Shown here piece by piece: positions 55,249 through 64,000 of a DNA stretch of 64,000 nucleotides (position 1 is its first letter; each line of letters opens with the position of its first letter). Source of the DNA: Tepidisphaera sp. (lineage in GTDB: Bacteria > Planctomycetota > Phycisphaerae > Phycisphaerales > UBA1924); NCBI GenBank assembly GCA_016124375.1, contig WGNV01000002.1, positions 62,001 through 126,000 on the forward strand, read 5' to 3'. The notes beneath the pieces were generated by a model. That model did no database searches. It saw only the letters and a list, made by a program, of their open reading frames with translations, and was not told the origin of the DNA. The position numbers and the translations under genes were made by a program.

Positions 55249-56532
55249 ATGTTCCCCATCTCCGATCTCATTCCCGGCAACGCCGTCATCGGTCAATCCG
55301 GCGGTCCGACCGCTGTCATCAACCAGTCCCTCGTGGGCGTTGTCGAGGGGCTGCGGCTCGGGCTGCACGCCGCGGGCGTGGCCAAGCGAGTCTTCGGCAT
55401 GCGCCACGGCGTGCGTGGCCTCACCAAGGGCGACCTGTACGACATGACCGACATGCACCAGGACCGCCTCGACAGCCTGGCGATGACGCCCAGCGCTGGG
55501 CTGGGCAGCACGCGCGACAAGCCCGACGCCGCGTACTGCGAGCGCGTGCTCGAGGCGTGCAAGAAGCACGACGTGCGGTATTTTTTCTATATCGGAGGCA
55601 ACGACAGCAGCGACACCTGCCGCCTGGTGCGGGAGATGGCCGTGAGCAGCGACTACGACCTGCGCTGCTTCCACGTGCCCAAGACCGTCGACAACGATCT
55701 GATGGAGAACGACCACACCCCGGGCTTCCCCAGTGCCGCCCGGTTCGTGGCGATGGCCTGCATGGCCGACTTCATGGACAACATCTCGCTGCCCGGGATC
55801 AAGATCAACGTCGTGATGGGTCGCCACGCGGGGTTCCTCACCGCCGCCAGCGCCCTGGCCCGCCGCCGCGATCGCGAGTTTGACGATGTGCCCTCGGCCA
55901 CGACCGACGGCCCGCAGCTCATCTACTGCCCCGAGGTTCCGTTCGACCTTGATCGCTTCGCCGCCGATGTCGAGGCGATTTACGCCGCCAAGGGGCGTTG
56001 CCACATCGTCGTCTCCGAGGGCATCCAAGACAAAGAAGGCACGCCGATCGGCGCCAAACTCATCAAGAACGCCCAGGTCGACGCCCACGGCAACGTCCAG
56101 CTCAGCGGCAGTGGGGCACTCGGCGACCAACTCGGCGATCTTCTGAAGGAACGCCTTACCCCCGTCGGCGGCAAGGCCCCGCGCGTGCGCGCCGACACCT
56201 TCGGGTACGTCCAGCGCTGCTGGCCCGATGCCAGCCCGGTTGATCGCCTTGAGGCCCGCCGCTCGGGCCAATACGCCGCCATGCTACCCCTTCACGGTGC
56301 CCGCGATGGCAGCGTCGCGATCGTGCGCACGGGCAGCGGCAGCGAGGCGTACCTCGGCGCCGCTGGCGAGCCCTATGCCAGCGACTACAAACGCGTGGAT
56401 CTCAAGGCGATCGCCGCCAAGACGCGGCACATGCCCAAGGAGTTCCTGAGCGGGCACAACAACGTGAGCAAGAAGTTCATCGAGTACTGCTTGCCGCTGG
56501 TTGGGCCGCTGCCGGGCTTTGAACGGCTGTAG
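55249..56532 (+). CDS. 6-phosphofructokinase, PPi-dependent type
   Basis: 427 residues. Phosphorylates fructose 6-phosphate in glycolysis. IGQSGGPTAVIN at the nucleotide site; IGGNDSSDT and PKTVDND in place of the ATP-type motifs, where the Lys before T-V-D-N-D favours pyrophosphate as donor; NVVMGRHAGFL and SEGIQ binding segments follow. ATG 55249. TACTAT at 55176-55181 may be its -10. Donor preference is inferred from motifs. Confidence 0.9.
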   Translation: MFPISDLIPGNAVIGQSGGPTAVINQSLVGVVEGLRLGLHAAGVAKRVFGMRHGVRGLTKGDLYDMTDMHQDRLDSLAMTPSAGLGSTRDKPDAAYCERVLEACKKHDVRYFFYIGGNDSSDTCRLVREMAVSSDYDLRCFHVPKTVDNDLMENDHTPGFPSAARFVAMACMADFMDNISLPGIKINVVMGRHAGFLTAASALARRRDREFDDVPSATTDGPQLIYCPEVPFDLDRFAADVEAIYAAKGRCHIVVSEGIQDKEGTPIGAKLIKNAQVDAHGNVQLSGSGALGDQLGDLLKERLTPVGGKAPRVRADTFGYVQRCWPDASPVDRLEARRSGQYAAMLPLHGARDGSVAIVRTGSGSEAYLGAAGEPYASDYKRVDLKAIAAKTRHMPKEFLSGHNNVSKKFIEYCLPLVGPLPGFERL

Positions 56533-56564
56533 AGGTCCTCAATCTGAAAGGGCTTACGCCCACT

Positions 56565-56576
56565 GATTCCGGAATC
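56565..56576. promoter_or_regulatory. Perfect 12-bp palindrome upstream of the kinase cluster
   Basis: GATTCCGGAATC, in the 161-bp gap between phosphofructokinase and the PAS kinase. It could be an operator; a GGGC-TTAC-GCCC hairpin at 56550-56561 precedes it and may end the pfk transcript. Confidence 0.3.
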
Positions 56577-56693
56577 CCGGGGTGCGAACGGCAGCTTTTC
56601 TCGCTACCTGAGGTCATGATTGTCCGCAAAAAAACTTCAATCGTTTCTCCCGACAACGGCTCATTTCAGCTCGGATTTCGGTAGACTGGAGCC

Positions 56694-58583
56694 ATGGCTG
56701 TGTCGCGTGGGAACAGCCGACGCTCGGTCACCAGTTTCCGATCAATCGTGTCGGAATGCTGTGCTGTCGCGTCTCCCGCACGTGAGTCGCGGCTCATATT
56801 CACCGCAACGATCGTGGTCGCTGCGCCATTTGCCGCAGCCCAGGCTTCAGGCTCGCGCCCCGGCTACCCCTTTGGCCTGATCATCCTCGCGAGCCTTGTC
56901 CTATGCATCTTCGTGCTGGGCATGGTGGTCACCGCTCAGCGCACCAGAATCTCGGCCCTGCGTGAGCGATGCGCCGACGCCGACAAGCGATCAGCCCGCG
57001 AGCTCACCGAACTTCAGCACCAGCTCGCCGGGGCCGACGCCCGGGCCGCGGGCCTGCGGTCGCTCCTTGTCCTGCTCTCAAAGCCTGATCGTCCCGATAC
57101 CGCGCCCCACGCCTTCGAAGCGTTTCTTGCTTCGCTTCGCCAGGCGCTCCCGGGCTTCGAAGTCGGCCTCGCCGCGGACGGCACGCCAACCCCGGACACC
57201 CCGGCAACCGCGACGCACCCACTTTCGTGCGACTGCGAGCTTCGCGGCACGCTCTGGATCAGCCGCACCGACGGCTCACCCCCATCCCCCGACGATCGCC
57301 AACTGCTCGCCGCATTCGCCTCGTCGCTCGCCGGCTTTTGCGATGTGTCGTTGCGTCAGCGCCGAGCGGCGCAGGTGATGGCGTCGCTGCGGGAGATGGA
57401 GATGCAGTCCCGAAAACTGCTCGACTTCATCCCCGTGCCGATCTGGGTCTACTCGATCGACACGCTCGCGTTCATTCGTGTGAACCAGGCCGCGGTCGAA
57501 CGTTACGGCTATAGCCGCGCCGAGTGGGCCGAAATGACCATCGGGGACATCCGCCCGCCGGAAGACCTGACGGCCATGCACGAGATGCAGTCTCGCATCC
57601 GCGCCCAGTCGCAGCCTTTCCGGTATACCTGCCGCCACCGTACCCGCTCGGGCGAAGTGATCTGGGTCGATCTCGTCAACCGTCCGGCCCCGTTCATTTC
57701 CGCGGATGCTCGCCTTGTGATTGGCTTCGATGTCACCCCCCGCGAGAACGAGCGTCGGACGCTCGCCAACCGGACCACCGAGCTTGCGAAGAAGAATGAA
57801 CAGCTCGATCGCTTCGCCGCGATCGCGGGGCATGATCTCCAGGAACCGCTGCGGATGATCTCGTCCTTTGCGACCCTGCTGGAGGGGCGTCTGGGCACCC
57901 GCCTGAACGAGCGCGAGCGTTCATACTTTGCGTTCATCACGGACGGGGCGCACCGCATGAAGCGCCTGCTCGACGACCTGCTTCAATACTCCCGGGCCGG
58001 GTCGCGCGCTCTCCGCGTCGCGCCCGTTGATTCCGCCCGCGCCGTGCGCCTGGCGATGTCCCACCTCCGGCTCGAGATCGAACAGCAGAACGCCGTCATC
58101 GAGGTCGGCTCCATGCCACGGGTCGCCGCCGACGAGTCGCTGCTGGTCATGGTCTTTCAGAATCTCATCGCCAACTCCATCCGCTATCGCAGCGAGCGGC
58201 CCGTGCGCATCATGATCGACGCCGAACGCGTCAACGACATGTGGCGCTTCTGCGTCAGCGATAACGGGGTCGGCATCCCCCCTGAACTCCGACGCGAAGT
58301 GTTCGAGATGTTCCGCCGTGGTTCGCCCCGCCCGGGCGAGGTCAAGGGCAGCGGGCTGGGCCTCTCCATATGCCAGCGCATCATCGAACGCCTCTGCGGC
58401 ATGATCTGGCTCGAGCCAGGCGACCAGTCCGCTGGCCTTCGCGCGTACTTCACCCTCCCCGCCGTGAGCGATGAGGCCCTGCCGGTCTCGCTCGATTCCC
58501 CGGGCATGCTCGAGTTCAAAACCCCTCTCGAACCCGATGCGCTTTCGCCCGTCTCTCCCCCAGGATCGGAGCGTTCCACATGA
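56694..58583 (+). CDS. PAS sensor histidine kinase (phytochrome-type H-box)
   Basis: 629 residues. Signal-like segment (about 34-52), TM (about 60-82), a coiled coil, a GAF-like region, a PAS domain (PVPIWVYSIDTLAFIRVNQA), then HisKA with H380 in AGHDLQEPLRMI and the ATPase with NLIANSIRYRSE, DNGVGIPPE and GSGLGLSICQ. TAGACT at 56682-56687 ends 6 nt before ATG; no proper Shine-Dalgarno. First of four signalling genes; the next overlaps by ATGA. Confidence 0.9.
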   Translation: MAVSRGNSRRSVTSFRSIVSECCAVASPARESRLIFTATIVVAAPFAAAQASGSRPGYPFGLIILASLVLCIFVLGMVVTAQRTRISALRERCADADKRSARELTELQHQLAGADARAAGLRSLLVLLSKPDRPDTAPHAFEAFLASLRQALPGFEVGLAADGTPTPDTPATATHPLSCDCELRGTLWISRTDGSPPSPDDRQLLAAFASSLAGFCDVSLRQRRAAQVMASLREMEMQSRKLLDFIPVPIWVYSIDTLAFIRVNQAAVERYGYSRAEWAEMTIGDIRPPEDLTAMHEMQSRIRAQSQPFRYTCRHRTRSGEVIWVDLVNRPAPFISADARLVIGFDVTPRENERRTLANRTTELAKKNEQLDRFAAIAGHDLQEPLRMISSFATLLEGRLGTRLNERERSYFAFITDGAHRMKRLLDDLLQYSRAGSRALRVAPVDSARAVRLAMSHLRLEIEQQNAVIEVGSMPRVAADESLLVMVFQNLIANSIRYRSERPVRIMIDAERVNDMWRFCVSDNGVGIPPELRREVFEMFRRGSPRPGEVKGSGLGLSICQRIIERLCGMIWLEPGDQSAGLRAYFTLPAVSDEALPVSLDSPGMLEFKTPLEPDALSPVSPPGSERST

Positions 58584-60985
58584 GAGTGCTCATCGTGGAG
58601 GACAACCCGGGCGATCGCACGCTGCTCTCGATCATGCTCGAGGATCACGGCTACTGCGAGATCCTTCACGCCGACACCCTCGCCGCCGCGCTCGTCAAGC
58701 TGCTTGGACCGGAATCCCAAAAGCCCGAAGTGGTGCTCCTGGACCTCATGCTGCCCGACAGCCGCGGGCTGGATTCCCTGCGCCGCGTGCGCGAAGCCGC
58801 GCCCGATGTCGCCATGGTCGTGCTCACCTCCCTCGAGGACGATGAGCTGGCCTTGGCGGCTGACCGCGAAGGCGCCCAGGACTACTTCATCAAGGGCAAG
58901 CTCGGCCCGGAAGTGCTTGACCGGTGCATCCGGCACGCCGTCGAGCGCGACCGCATCCGCCGCCAGGTCTTCGAGCGTGAATCGCTCCTGCGTGTGGCCT
59001 ACGAGGGGATGAGCCTGATCCCGTGGGACCTGGATCTGGCCACCAACACCATGCGGGCGGGCGCGTTCATGCACAGCCGCCCGGCCCTGGGGCCCAACGG
59101 ACAGATCACCGCCTATCTCGCCCGGGTGCACCCGGAAGACCGCCATCGCCTCCAGGGCGACGTGCAGGGTGTGCTGGACCACGCGGGCGAGGGCAAGTTC
59201 GAATACCGGCTGCTGGAGAACGACGGCACCTACCGCTGGCACCAGACAGTCTTCCGCGCCCAGCCCCGGGATGTGGCGCCCGCCAGTCGCGTCTTGGGCG
59301 TCACGGTGGACGTCCACCGCCGGCGTCTGGCCGAGGACATGCTGAGTGCCCTATCCCAGGACCTTGCTCGCCTCAGCGGCCCCGATTTCCTTCAGAGTCT
59401 GGTCCTCAGGCTTAATGCCACCCTGGGTACGCGCTGGGCGATTGTCATGCGCCTTGACGATGACGATGGATCTGTCGCCCGAACCATGGCTATCGCCGAT
59501 CGCTCGTCACTGCAACCCGACACGCTGTACTCCATCCCCGACTCTCCATGCGAGAAGGTTCTGGCGACCGGAGCCGCCTACTTTCGTGGCGACCTGCAAT
59601 CCCTCTTTCCCGGCCGGCCGTCCCTCATCGCCATGGAGGCGCAGAGTTACTGCGGCACAGCGCTGGTTGACTCCAAAGGCCGCAACCTCGGCATCCTGAT
59701 GGTCCTCAATGACGCAGCCCTCCCCGGCGAGAGCGAGGTCATTCAGCAAACTCTGCGAATCTGCGCCCCCCGCGTCTCCGCCGAAATCGAACGCATGATG
59801 ACCCAGCAGAGCCTGGAAGCCAGCGAGGCCCGCCTGCGCCAGGCGCAGAAGATGGAGGCGATCGGCACCCTCGCCTCGGGCATCGCGCACGACTTCACGA
59901 ACCTGCTGACCGCGGTGCGCGGGCACGCCTCGCTCGCGACCTCGATGCTCGGGCCCGACCACCCCGCGCTCGAAAACCTCAAGCAGCTCGAAGAAGCCGC
60001 CCGCCAGGCCTCGGGCGTTGCAAGCTCGCTCCTCACCTTTGCTCGCCGTTCCCGCCCGGACATGGCGTGGACGCCGCTGCTCCCGCTGCTCGAGTCGTCG
60101 GTTTCCCTCTTCAAGTCCATGACCCCGCCCGATGTCCCGCTGGACTTGGACCTGGAGCCTGCCCGAGGTCTTGCCATCTTCGCCGACGCGACCCAGGTGC
60201 GGCAGATGCTTATCAACCTGCTGCTCAACGCCGCCGACGCTGTCATCACGGGTGGCCGCGTGAGCCTGCGGGCTGCATTCGAGACGGGCCTTGACGGCGC
60301 CGCGATGGTTCGCATCCTCGTGGCCGACACCGGCATCGGCATCCCAGACGACGCCAAGTCGCACATATTCGAGCCTTTTTTCACGACCAAGCCCCAAGGC
60401 AGCGGACTTGGCCTGGCCGTCGTTCACGGCGTCGCCACCGAGCACGGCTGGACCATCGAACTGCAAAGCCAGCTCGGTCAGGGAACGACGTTCTCGATCC
60501 GTGCCCCGGCACGAGCGGACGACGCTGAGGCCGCGCCGGGTGCCGCCCCGACCTGGTCCGCCAAGCACGCCCTGGTGGTGATGCGGGCCCGCCTGCCCCG
60601 CGGGCTGGTCGCCGGTGCGCTGGCCTCTCTCGGCCTTGAAGTGCTGCAGGCCGTCGACGAGCGCGAGGCCCGGCAACTGCTGACCCAGGAGAACATCCGC
60701 GTCGATCTTGCGGTCATCGATCACGCGATGGACACGCCCGGGCTGCCTCCGCTCTGGAGCGAGATTTACGCTCGAAGCCCGCAGGCCCGCTGTGTCATCG
60801 TCGGGCCCGAGTCCGGCACCGGGCTCATCAGCCCCGGTGTGTACGCCATCGAGCGTCCCTTCCAACTGACGTCGCTCAACGCCGCCATCGCCATTCTCAG
60901 CCGCAACCCACCGGAATCAGCCCCCGACATCGCCTCCCACGCCCACCAGGGCGAGCCGGCGGCCGACCAAGGACCACGCCCATGA
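58580..60985 (+). CDS. Hybrid regulator: receiver-PAS-GAF-histidine kinase-degenerate receiver
   Basis: 801 residues. N-terminal receiver (VEDNPGD, acceptor D55 in LLDLMLPDS), a PAS domain (about 140-255), GAF (about 260-405), HisKA with H437 in ASGIAHDFTNLLTAV, ATPase with NLLLNAADAV, DTGIGI and GSGLGLAVVHG. The C-terminal ~110 residues resemble a receiver (LAVIDHAMDTPG) but lack the N-terminal acidic pair and the Lys (ERPF in its place), so it is probably not phosphorylated. Co-translated with both neighbours. Confidence 0.88.
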   Translation: MRVLIVEDNPGDRTLLSIMLEDHGYCEILHADTLAAALVKLLGPESQKPEVVLLDLMLPDSRGLDSLRRVREAAPDVAMVVLTSLEDDELALAADREGAQDYFIKGKLGPEVLDRCIRHAVERDRIRRQVFERESLLRVAYEGMSLIPWDLDLATNTMRAGAFMHSRPALGPNGQITAYLARVHPEDRHRLQGDVQGVLDHAGEGKFEYRLLENDGTYRWHQTVFRAQPRDVAPASRVLGVTVDVHRRRLAEDMLSALSQDLARLSGPDFLQSLVLRLNATLGTRWAIVMRLDDDDGSVARTMAIADRSSLQPDTLYSIPDSPCEKVLATGAAYFRGDLQSLFPGRPSLIAMEAQSYCGTALVDSKGRNLGILMVLNDAALPGESEVIQQTLRICAPRVSAEIERMMTQQSLEASEARLRQAQKMEAIGTLASGIAHDFTNLLTAVRGHASLATSMLGPDHPALENLKQLEEAARQASGVASSLLTFARRSRPDMAWTPLLPLLESSVSLFKSMTPPDVPLDLDLEPARGLAIFADATQVRQMLINLLLNAADAVITGGRVSLRAAFETGLDGAAMVRILVADTGIGIPDDAKSHIFEPFFTTKPQGSGLGLAVVHGVATEHGWTIELQSQLGQGTTFSIRAPARADDAEAAPGAAPTWSAKHALVVMRARLPRGLVAGALASLGLEVLQAVDEREARQLLTQENIRVDLAVIDHAMDTPGLPPLWSEIYARSPQARCVIVGPESGTGLISPGVYAIERPFQLTSLNAAIAILSRNPPESAPDIASHAHQGEPAADQGPRP

Positions 60986-61638
60986 CCATCGCCATCAAGG
61001 TGCTCCTCGCCGACGATCACACCCTCGTGCGTCAGAGCCTGGCGCAGGTCCTCAACCAGGTGTCAAGCCTCATCGTCGTTGCCGAGGCCCGCACCGCCGA
61101 CGAAGCCATCGCCGCCGCGCTGAAGCACCAGCCGGACATCGCCGTGCTCGACATCGACATGCCCGGGGTTGCCGCCTTCGACGCTGCCGCCACCATCGTC
61201 GCTCGCTGCCCCAAGACGCGGGTGCTCTTCCTGAGTGCGTTCACGCATGATCGCTACATCGAATCCGCGTTGCGTTGCGGCGCGATGGGCTATGTCACCA
61301 AGAACGAACCTCCCGAGCGATTCCTGCGCGCCATCCGCGCCGTGGCCGCCGGGCAAACCTACTTCTCCGCCGAGGTCGCCTCGCGTCTGGTGATCGACGC
61401 CGATGGCGTCCACCTCGGGGCCGAAGTCAAGGGCCGCCTGGGCCTGCTGACCGCGCGTGAGTTCGAGGTGCTGCGATACATCGCCAAAGGGATGTCGAAG
61501 AAGGAAATCGCCGCGACGATGCATCTGTCGGTCAAGACGGTCGAAAACCACGCATCCAGCGTGATGTCACGGCTCGAAATCCACGATCGCGTTGAACTCG
61601 CCAGGTTCGCAATTCGTGAGGGTTTGGTCGAAGCCTAG
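60982..61638 (+). CDS. NarL/LuxR-type response regulator
   Basis: 218 residues. Receiver with D57 in AVLDIDMPG and Lys in GYVTKNEP; a flexible linker; LuxR-type helix-turn-helix with LTAREFEVLRYIAKGMSKKE and LSVKTVENHASSVMSRLEI. ATGA overlap with the hybrid kinase, which is therefore its likely donor together with the PAS kinase. Transcription factor. Confidence 0.93.
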   Translation: MTIAIKVLLADDHTLVRQSLAQVLNQVSSLIVVAEARTADEAIAAALKHQPDIAVLDIDMPGVAAFDAAATIVARCPKTRVLFLSAFTHDRYIESALRCGAMGYVTKNEPPERFLRAIRAVAAGQTYFSAEVASRLVIDADGVHLGAEVKGRLGLLTAREFEVLRYIAKGMSKKEIAATMHLSVKTVENHASSVMSRLEIHDRVELARFAIREGLVEA

Positions 61639-61839
61639 TTGTCAACTGCGGGAAACCCTTGGACTTTTCTGGTAAACTAGGTAACGCTTGAAAGTTCGTG
61701 CTCGTAGTAAATGAGGCAAAGTCCTCAATGGTTCGTGGGGGGGAGCGGTTCGATACTTCGTTCTCAAACTGACGTGGGCCGTCCGGAATCTCGGGTCCGG
61801 CCGGGCAAGTCAGCGACGAGGCAAGTTGGGGGAACGCTC

Positions 61840-62202
61840 ATGCACCTTTCTACTCGCGGGGATCAGCACGGTGATCCGTCGCCAACCACCCATTCTGGTG
61901 GCGAGCCGGGGGGTTCTGGTTCGGCCGTTCGCTCGATTGAAGAGCTTGAGCATCAAGGCCAGCGGATTTCCCAGTCCCGGCCCGACCTTCTCCGACGTGT
62001 GAGCGACGCCCAGCGAAAAGTGCTTGATCTGCTGATTGTCGGCTGCACGGAGCCCCAAATTGCGGAGCGCCTGGGGCGCAGCAAGCACACTGTGCACGAC
62101 CACACCAAGGCGATCTACGCCCAGCTGGGTGTCAAGAGCCGGGTTCATTTGGTGCTGTTGTTCAGTCGCCCGCCGAGCGATTCGCCCGCACGGAACGACT
62201 AA
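61840..62202 (+). CDS. LuxR-type DNA-binding protein without receiver
   Basis: 120 residues. The only domain is a LuxR helix-turn-helix: SDAQRKVLDLLIVGCTEPQI, then RSKHTVHDHTKAIYAQLGVK. The N-terminal ~55 residues are Gly/Ser-rich and disordered. ATG 61840 has GGGGGA upstream; an earlier in-frame start at 61711 is less likely. It follows the NarL-type regulator by 201 bp and may compete with or be controlled by it. Confidence 0.8.
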   Translation: MHLSTRGDQHGDPSPTTHSGGEPGGSGSAVRSIEELEHQGQRISQSRPDLLRRVSDAQRKVLDLLIVGCTEPQIAERLGRSKHTVHDHTKAIYAQLGVKSRVHLVLLFSRPPSDSPARND

Positions 62203-62398
62203 GTACCTGTCGCGTCGACGCTTCGGACGGGCGTGCCAGCGTCCCAAAATCCACCCTCCCGTTCTCCGACCAACAGCCCCGCCGTGGGCAGTTGTGCGGG
62301 GTGTCATCCGTCCGATATTCTGAGACAACTCAGGCGGGGGTCGCACACGCGCTCCCGGGCCTGCGGCGAGGGGTCGGTACTCAACAGGAGATAGAAGC

Positions 62399-63526
62399 AT
62401 GAACAGGATTTCGATCTTGCGGTCGGCGTGCATCGTGGCGGCGGGGGGCATCACCATGTTCGCCCCGCTCGCCCGCGCCCAGGAAGCCATGACAGAGGAC
62501 GCCGTCATCGCCGGCACCATGGACATCGACTTCCTGACCCGCACCAATCTCGACACCTCGGGGGACCTCAAGGAAGGCTCCGCCGCCCTGGGCGTCAAGG
62601 ACATGTACAAGTTCAAGTTCTCCGTCGCCAAGACCACCGAGTTCTCGGGTGAGATCACCCGCCAGCCGAATCTCTACTCCAAGCTGCTGGGTCGCAAGCA
62701 GCAGATGGCCGAGCTTGGCTACTCGATCGATCTGGCGGTGCTGAACCCCAAAGACCTGAAACAGCGCCGCGTGGTGGGCAAGTGGGTCGGGCTCATCCCG
62801 ATCGACCCCGGCACCGGCGCCTACGACCTGGCGGGGGGCTCAAAGAGCGAGCGTCCGCTGCGCATCGCGATCGACGCGGTGGGGAAGGCCCCGGCGTTCA
62901 CCGATCCCTTCGGCGGGCGCCTCATCGGCAAGGCCGAGAAGAAGGACACGCTGGTCGGCGCCACCTACAAGCGCATCATCGGGGACAAGACCGTCGAGTT
63001 CAGCGTGAAGCACTCGGACCCCATGCGCTTCGAGAACATCATCCTGGCCAAGGGCCCGGCCGAGGTCTACCCGCGCTGCACCGTCACCGGACGCCTTGAT
63101 TACGACTACGAGACCGGCAACTGGGTGACCGACGGCATCAAGTTCCGGTACACGCTCGACGGCAAGGAGATCGAAGACAACGTCACCGGCACCATCAAGT
63201 GGGTCGAGGACGCCGACCGCAAGGCCAACGGCAAGGGTGAATACCAGTTCAACCTCCGGTTCAACGAGGACAAGAACAAGACCGCCTCGGGCGAAGCCGC
63301 GGCCTTCGAAAAGCTCTCGGGCGAAGACGCCTTCTTCGCGGTCGACAACTCCGTGCCGTGCCTCACCGGCACCATCGCGTATGTCGACGCGTTCGGCTCG
63401 GGGGGCGAGACCGTTGCCTCGAGCAAGGTCACGTATTCCTTGAACGCCAACAAGCTCACCAAGCAGCAGGTGATGAACTTCTTCAAGTTGTGGATGCTCG
63501 CCGTCGGCCCGACCAACGACGAGTGA
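62399..63526 (+). CDS. Secreted protein of unknown function
   Basis: 375 residues. Signal peptide RSACIVAAGGITMFAPLARA then QEA. The mature part is Lys/Asp/Gly-rich and beta-prone; I do not recognise its family. AGGAG lies 8 bp before ATG. It shares a direction with the amine oxidase downstream but a hairpin at 63544-63573 separates them. Probably periplasmic. Confidence 0.75.
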   Translation: MNRISILRSACIVAAGGITMFAPLARAQEAMTEDAVIAGTMDIDFLTRTNLDTSGDLKEGSAALGVKDMYKFKFSVAKTTEFSGEITRQPNLYSKLLGRKQQMAELGYSIDLAVLNPKDLKQRRVVGKWVGLIPIDPGTGAYDLAGGSKSERPLRIAIDAVGKAPAFTDPFGGRLIGKAEKKDTLVGATYKRIIGDKTVEFSVKHSDPMRFENIILAKGPAEVYPRCTVTGRLDYDYETGNWVTDGIKFRYTLDGKEIEDNVTGTIKWVEDADRKANGKGEYQFNLRFNEDKNKTASGEAAAFEKLSGEDAFFAVDNSVPCLTGTIAYVDAFGSGGETVASSKVTYSLNANKLTKQQVMNFFKLWMLAVGPTNDE

Positions 63527-63543
63527 ACCGTCGCTCCGATTCA

Positions 63544-63573
63544 CAGCGCCCCCGGCCAAAGCCGCGGGCGCTG
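63544..63573 (+). terminator. Hairpin between secreted protein and amine oxidase genes
   Basis: CAGCGCCC (63544-63551) with GGGCGCTG (63566-63573), plus inner CGGC-CAAA-GCCG. 18 bp after the stop. No long T-run follows, so termination efficiency is uncertain. Confidence 0.55.
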
Positions 63574-63644
63574 CTTCGTGCAATCAGACCGACCCTGGCT
63601 TTGCGCCGGGGTCTTGACAGGACACCGACCTCCGGAGGGGAATC

Positions 63645-64000
63645 ATGACTCGATCGCTCTACGCACGCCTCATGCAGCGCTACCAGTCCGAGCGTTTCAA
63701 CGCTTCGAGGCGCGACATGCTGAAGCTCACGCTGGCCGGGGCGGCGGGGATGCTTCTCTCCGGGCCCGCCTTTGCCCGAGCGGTGCGGGGCAGCGCCGGC
63801 AAGCGCGTGGTGGTGCTTGGTGCTGGCTTCTCGGGGCTTGCGTGCGCTCATGAGCTGATTGCCGCGGGATACGACGTGACCGTGATCGAGGCCCGCAGCC
63901 GCATCGGCGGGCGGGTGCTCAGTTTCAACGCGGCCAACGCCAACGAGTACATCCCCGGGCGCAACATCGAAGGCGGGGCCGAGCTCATCGGCTCGAACCA
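63645..64000 (+). CDS. Tat-exported flavin amine oxidase (5' part only)
   Basis: 118 codons visible; the gene runs past the right edge. Twin-arginine signal SRRDMLKLTLAGAAGMLLSG, then the FAD Rossmann motif VVVLGAGFSGLACAHEL and VIEARSRIGGRV, the standard start of flavin-containing monoamine oxidases. ATG 63645 after GGAGGGG. Oxidises amines outside the cytoplasm; the substrate cannot be inferred. Confidence 0.88.
   Translation, partial: MTRSLYARLMQRYQSERFNASRRDMLKLTLAGAAGMLLSGPAFARAVRGSAGKRVVVLGAGFSGLACAHELIAAGYDVTVIEARSRIGGRVLSFNAANANEYIPGRNIEGGAELIGSN

Noticed and set aside
61651..61690. Sigma-70-type promoter TTGGAC ... TAAACT before the LuxR-type gene
   Set aside because: The boxes are only 8 bp apart; with 17-bp spacing the -10 would be the poor TAACGC.

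Overview
The window reads as a high-GC chromosomal segment of a planctomycete, most likely class Phycisphaerae. That placement is inference. It rests on the C-terminal sorting tail PAPGALLVMLGLAPLSRRRR on a secreted protein, an EF-Tu with an atypical switch I, a split PilM/N/O/P plus GspG/H/I/J-type machine, and GC near 70% by eye in most genes. Genes are tightly packed, often with ATGA or GTGA overlaps. Several operon-leading genes lack a Shine-Dalgarno sequence and instead have a TAnnnT box 5-7 nt before the start codon, which suggests leaderless mRNAs.

Layout. 1-3149: purH (cut by the left edge), a PQQ-repeat lipoprotein and riboflavin synthase. 3150-5931: an accessory island of about 50% GC holding a two-gene DUF262 / HEPN-RNase module. 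A broken palindromic repeat lies on one side and a cluster of palindromic repeats on the other. 5932-11422: ruvC, an NtrC-type regulator, an unknown protein, a membrane histidine kinase and a STAS anti-sigma antagonist. 11419-21536: one long type IV pilus / type II secretion-like operon with ATPase, platform, PilM-N-O-P, four prepilin-like proteins and a PilX-like protein. 21571-23633: an HD-GYP c-di-GMP phosphodiesterase with a receiver protein. 23799-25495: phosphatidylserine decarboxylase and synthase. 25500-27563: an OPT transporter of lower GC. 27836-31458: PBP2 and RodA. 31664-36214: rsmG, a DinG-like helicase, a DUF4287/DUF5655 protein and a secreted sorting-tail protein. 36227-43443: a HEAT-repeat protein, ribonuclease Y, a DUF4097-like lipoprotein, a PilZ protein and a DUF3299-like protein. 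43506-50410: a 1586-residue AsmA-like protein and a chemoreceptor fused to PilZ. 50441-54108 (minus strand): tRNA-Thr, tuf, rpmG, tRNA-Trp, secE, nusG. 54339-55016: a Y1/HUH transposase of REP-associated type flanked by mirrored triple palindromes. 55249-56532: PPi-type phosphofructokinase. 56694-62202: a four-gene signalling cluster. 62399-64000: a secreted unknown and a Tat-exported flavin amine oxidase (cut by the right edge).

Themes. Surface motility/secretion and c-di-GMP recur: the pilus-like operon, the two-component and STAS genes before it, HD-GYP, two PilZ proteins and a chemoreceptor. The most unusual features are the mobile ones. The transposase at 54461 has three hairpins on each side in mirror order. 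The same left and right halves sit fused without a transposase at 5521-5743, and a broken left half sits at 3215-3251, on the other side of the DUF262-HEPN pair.
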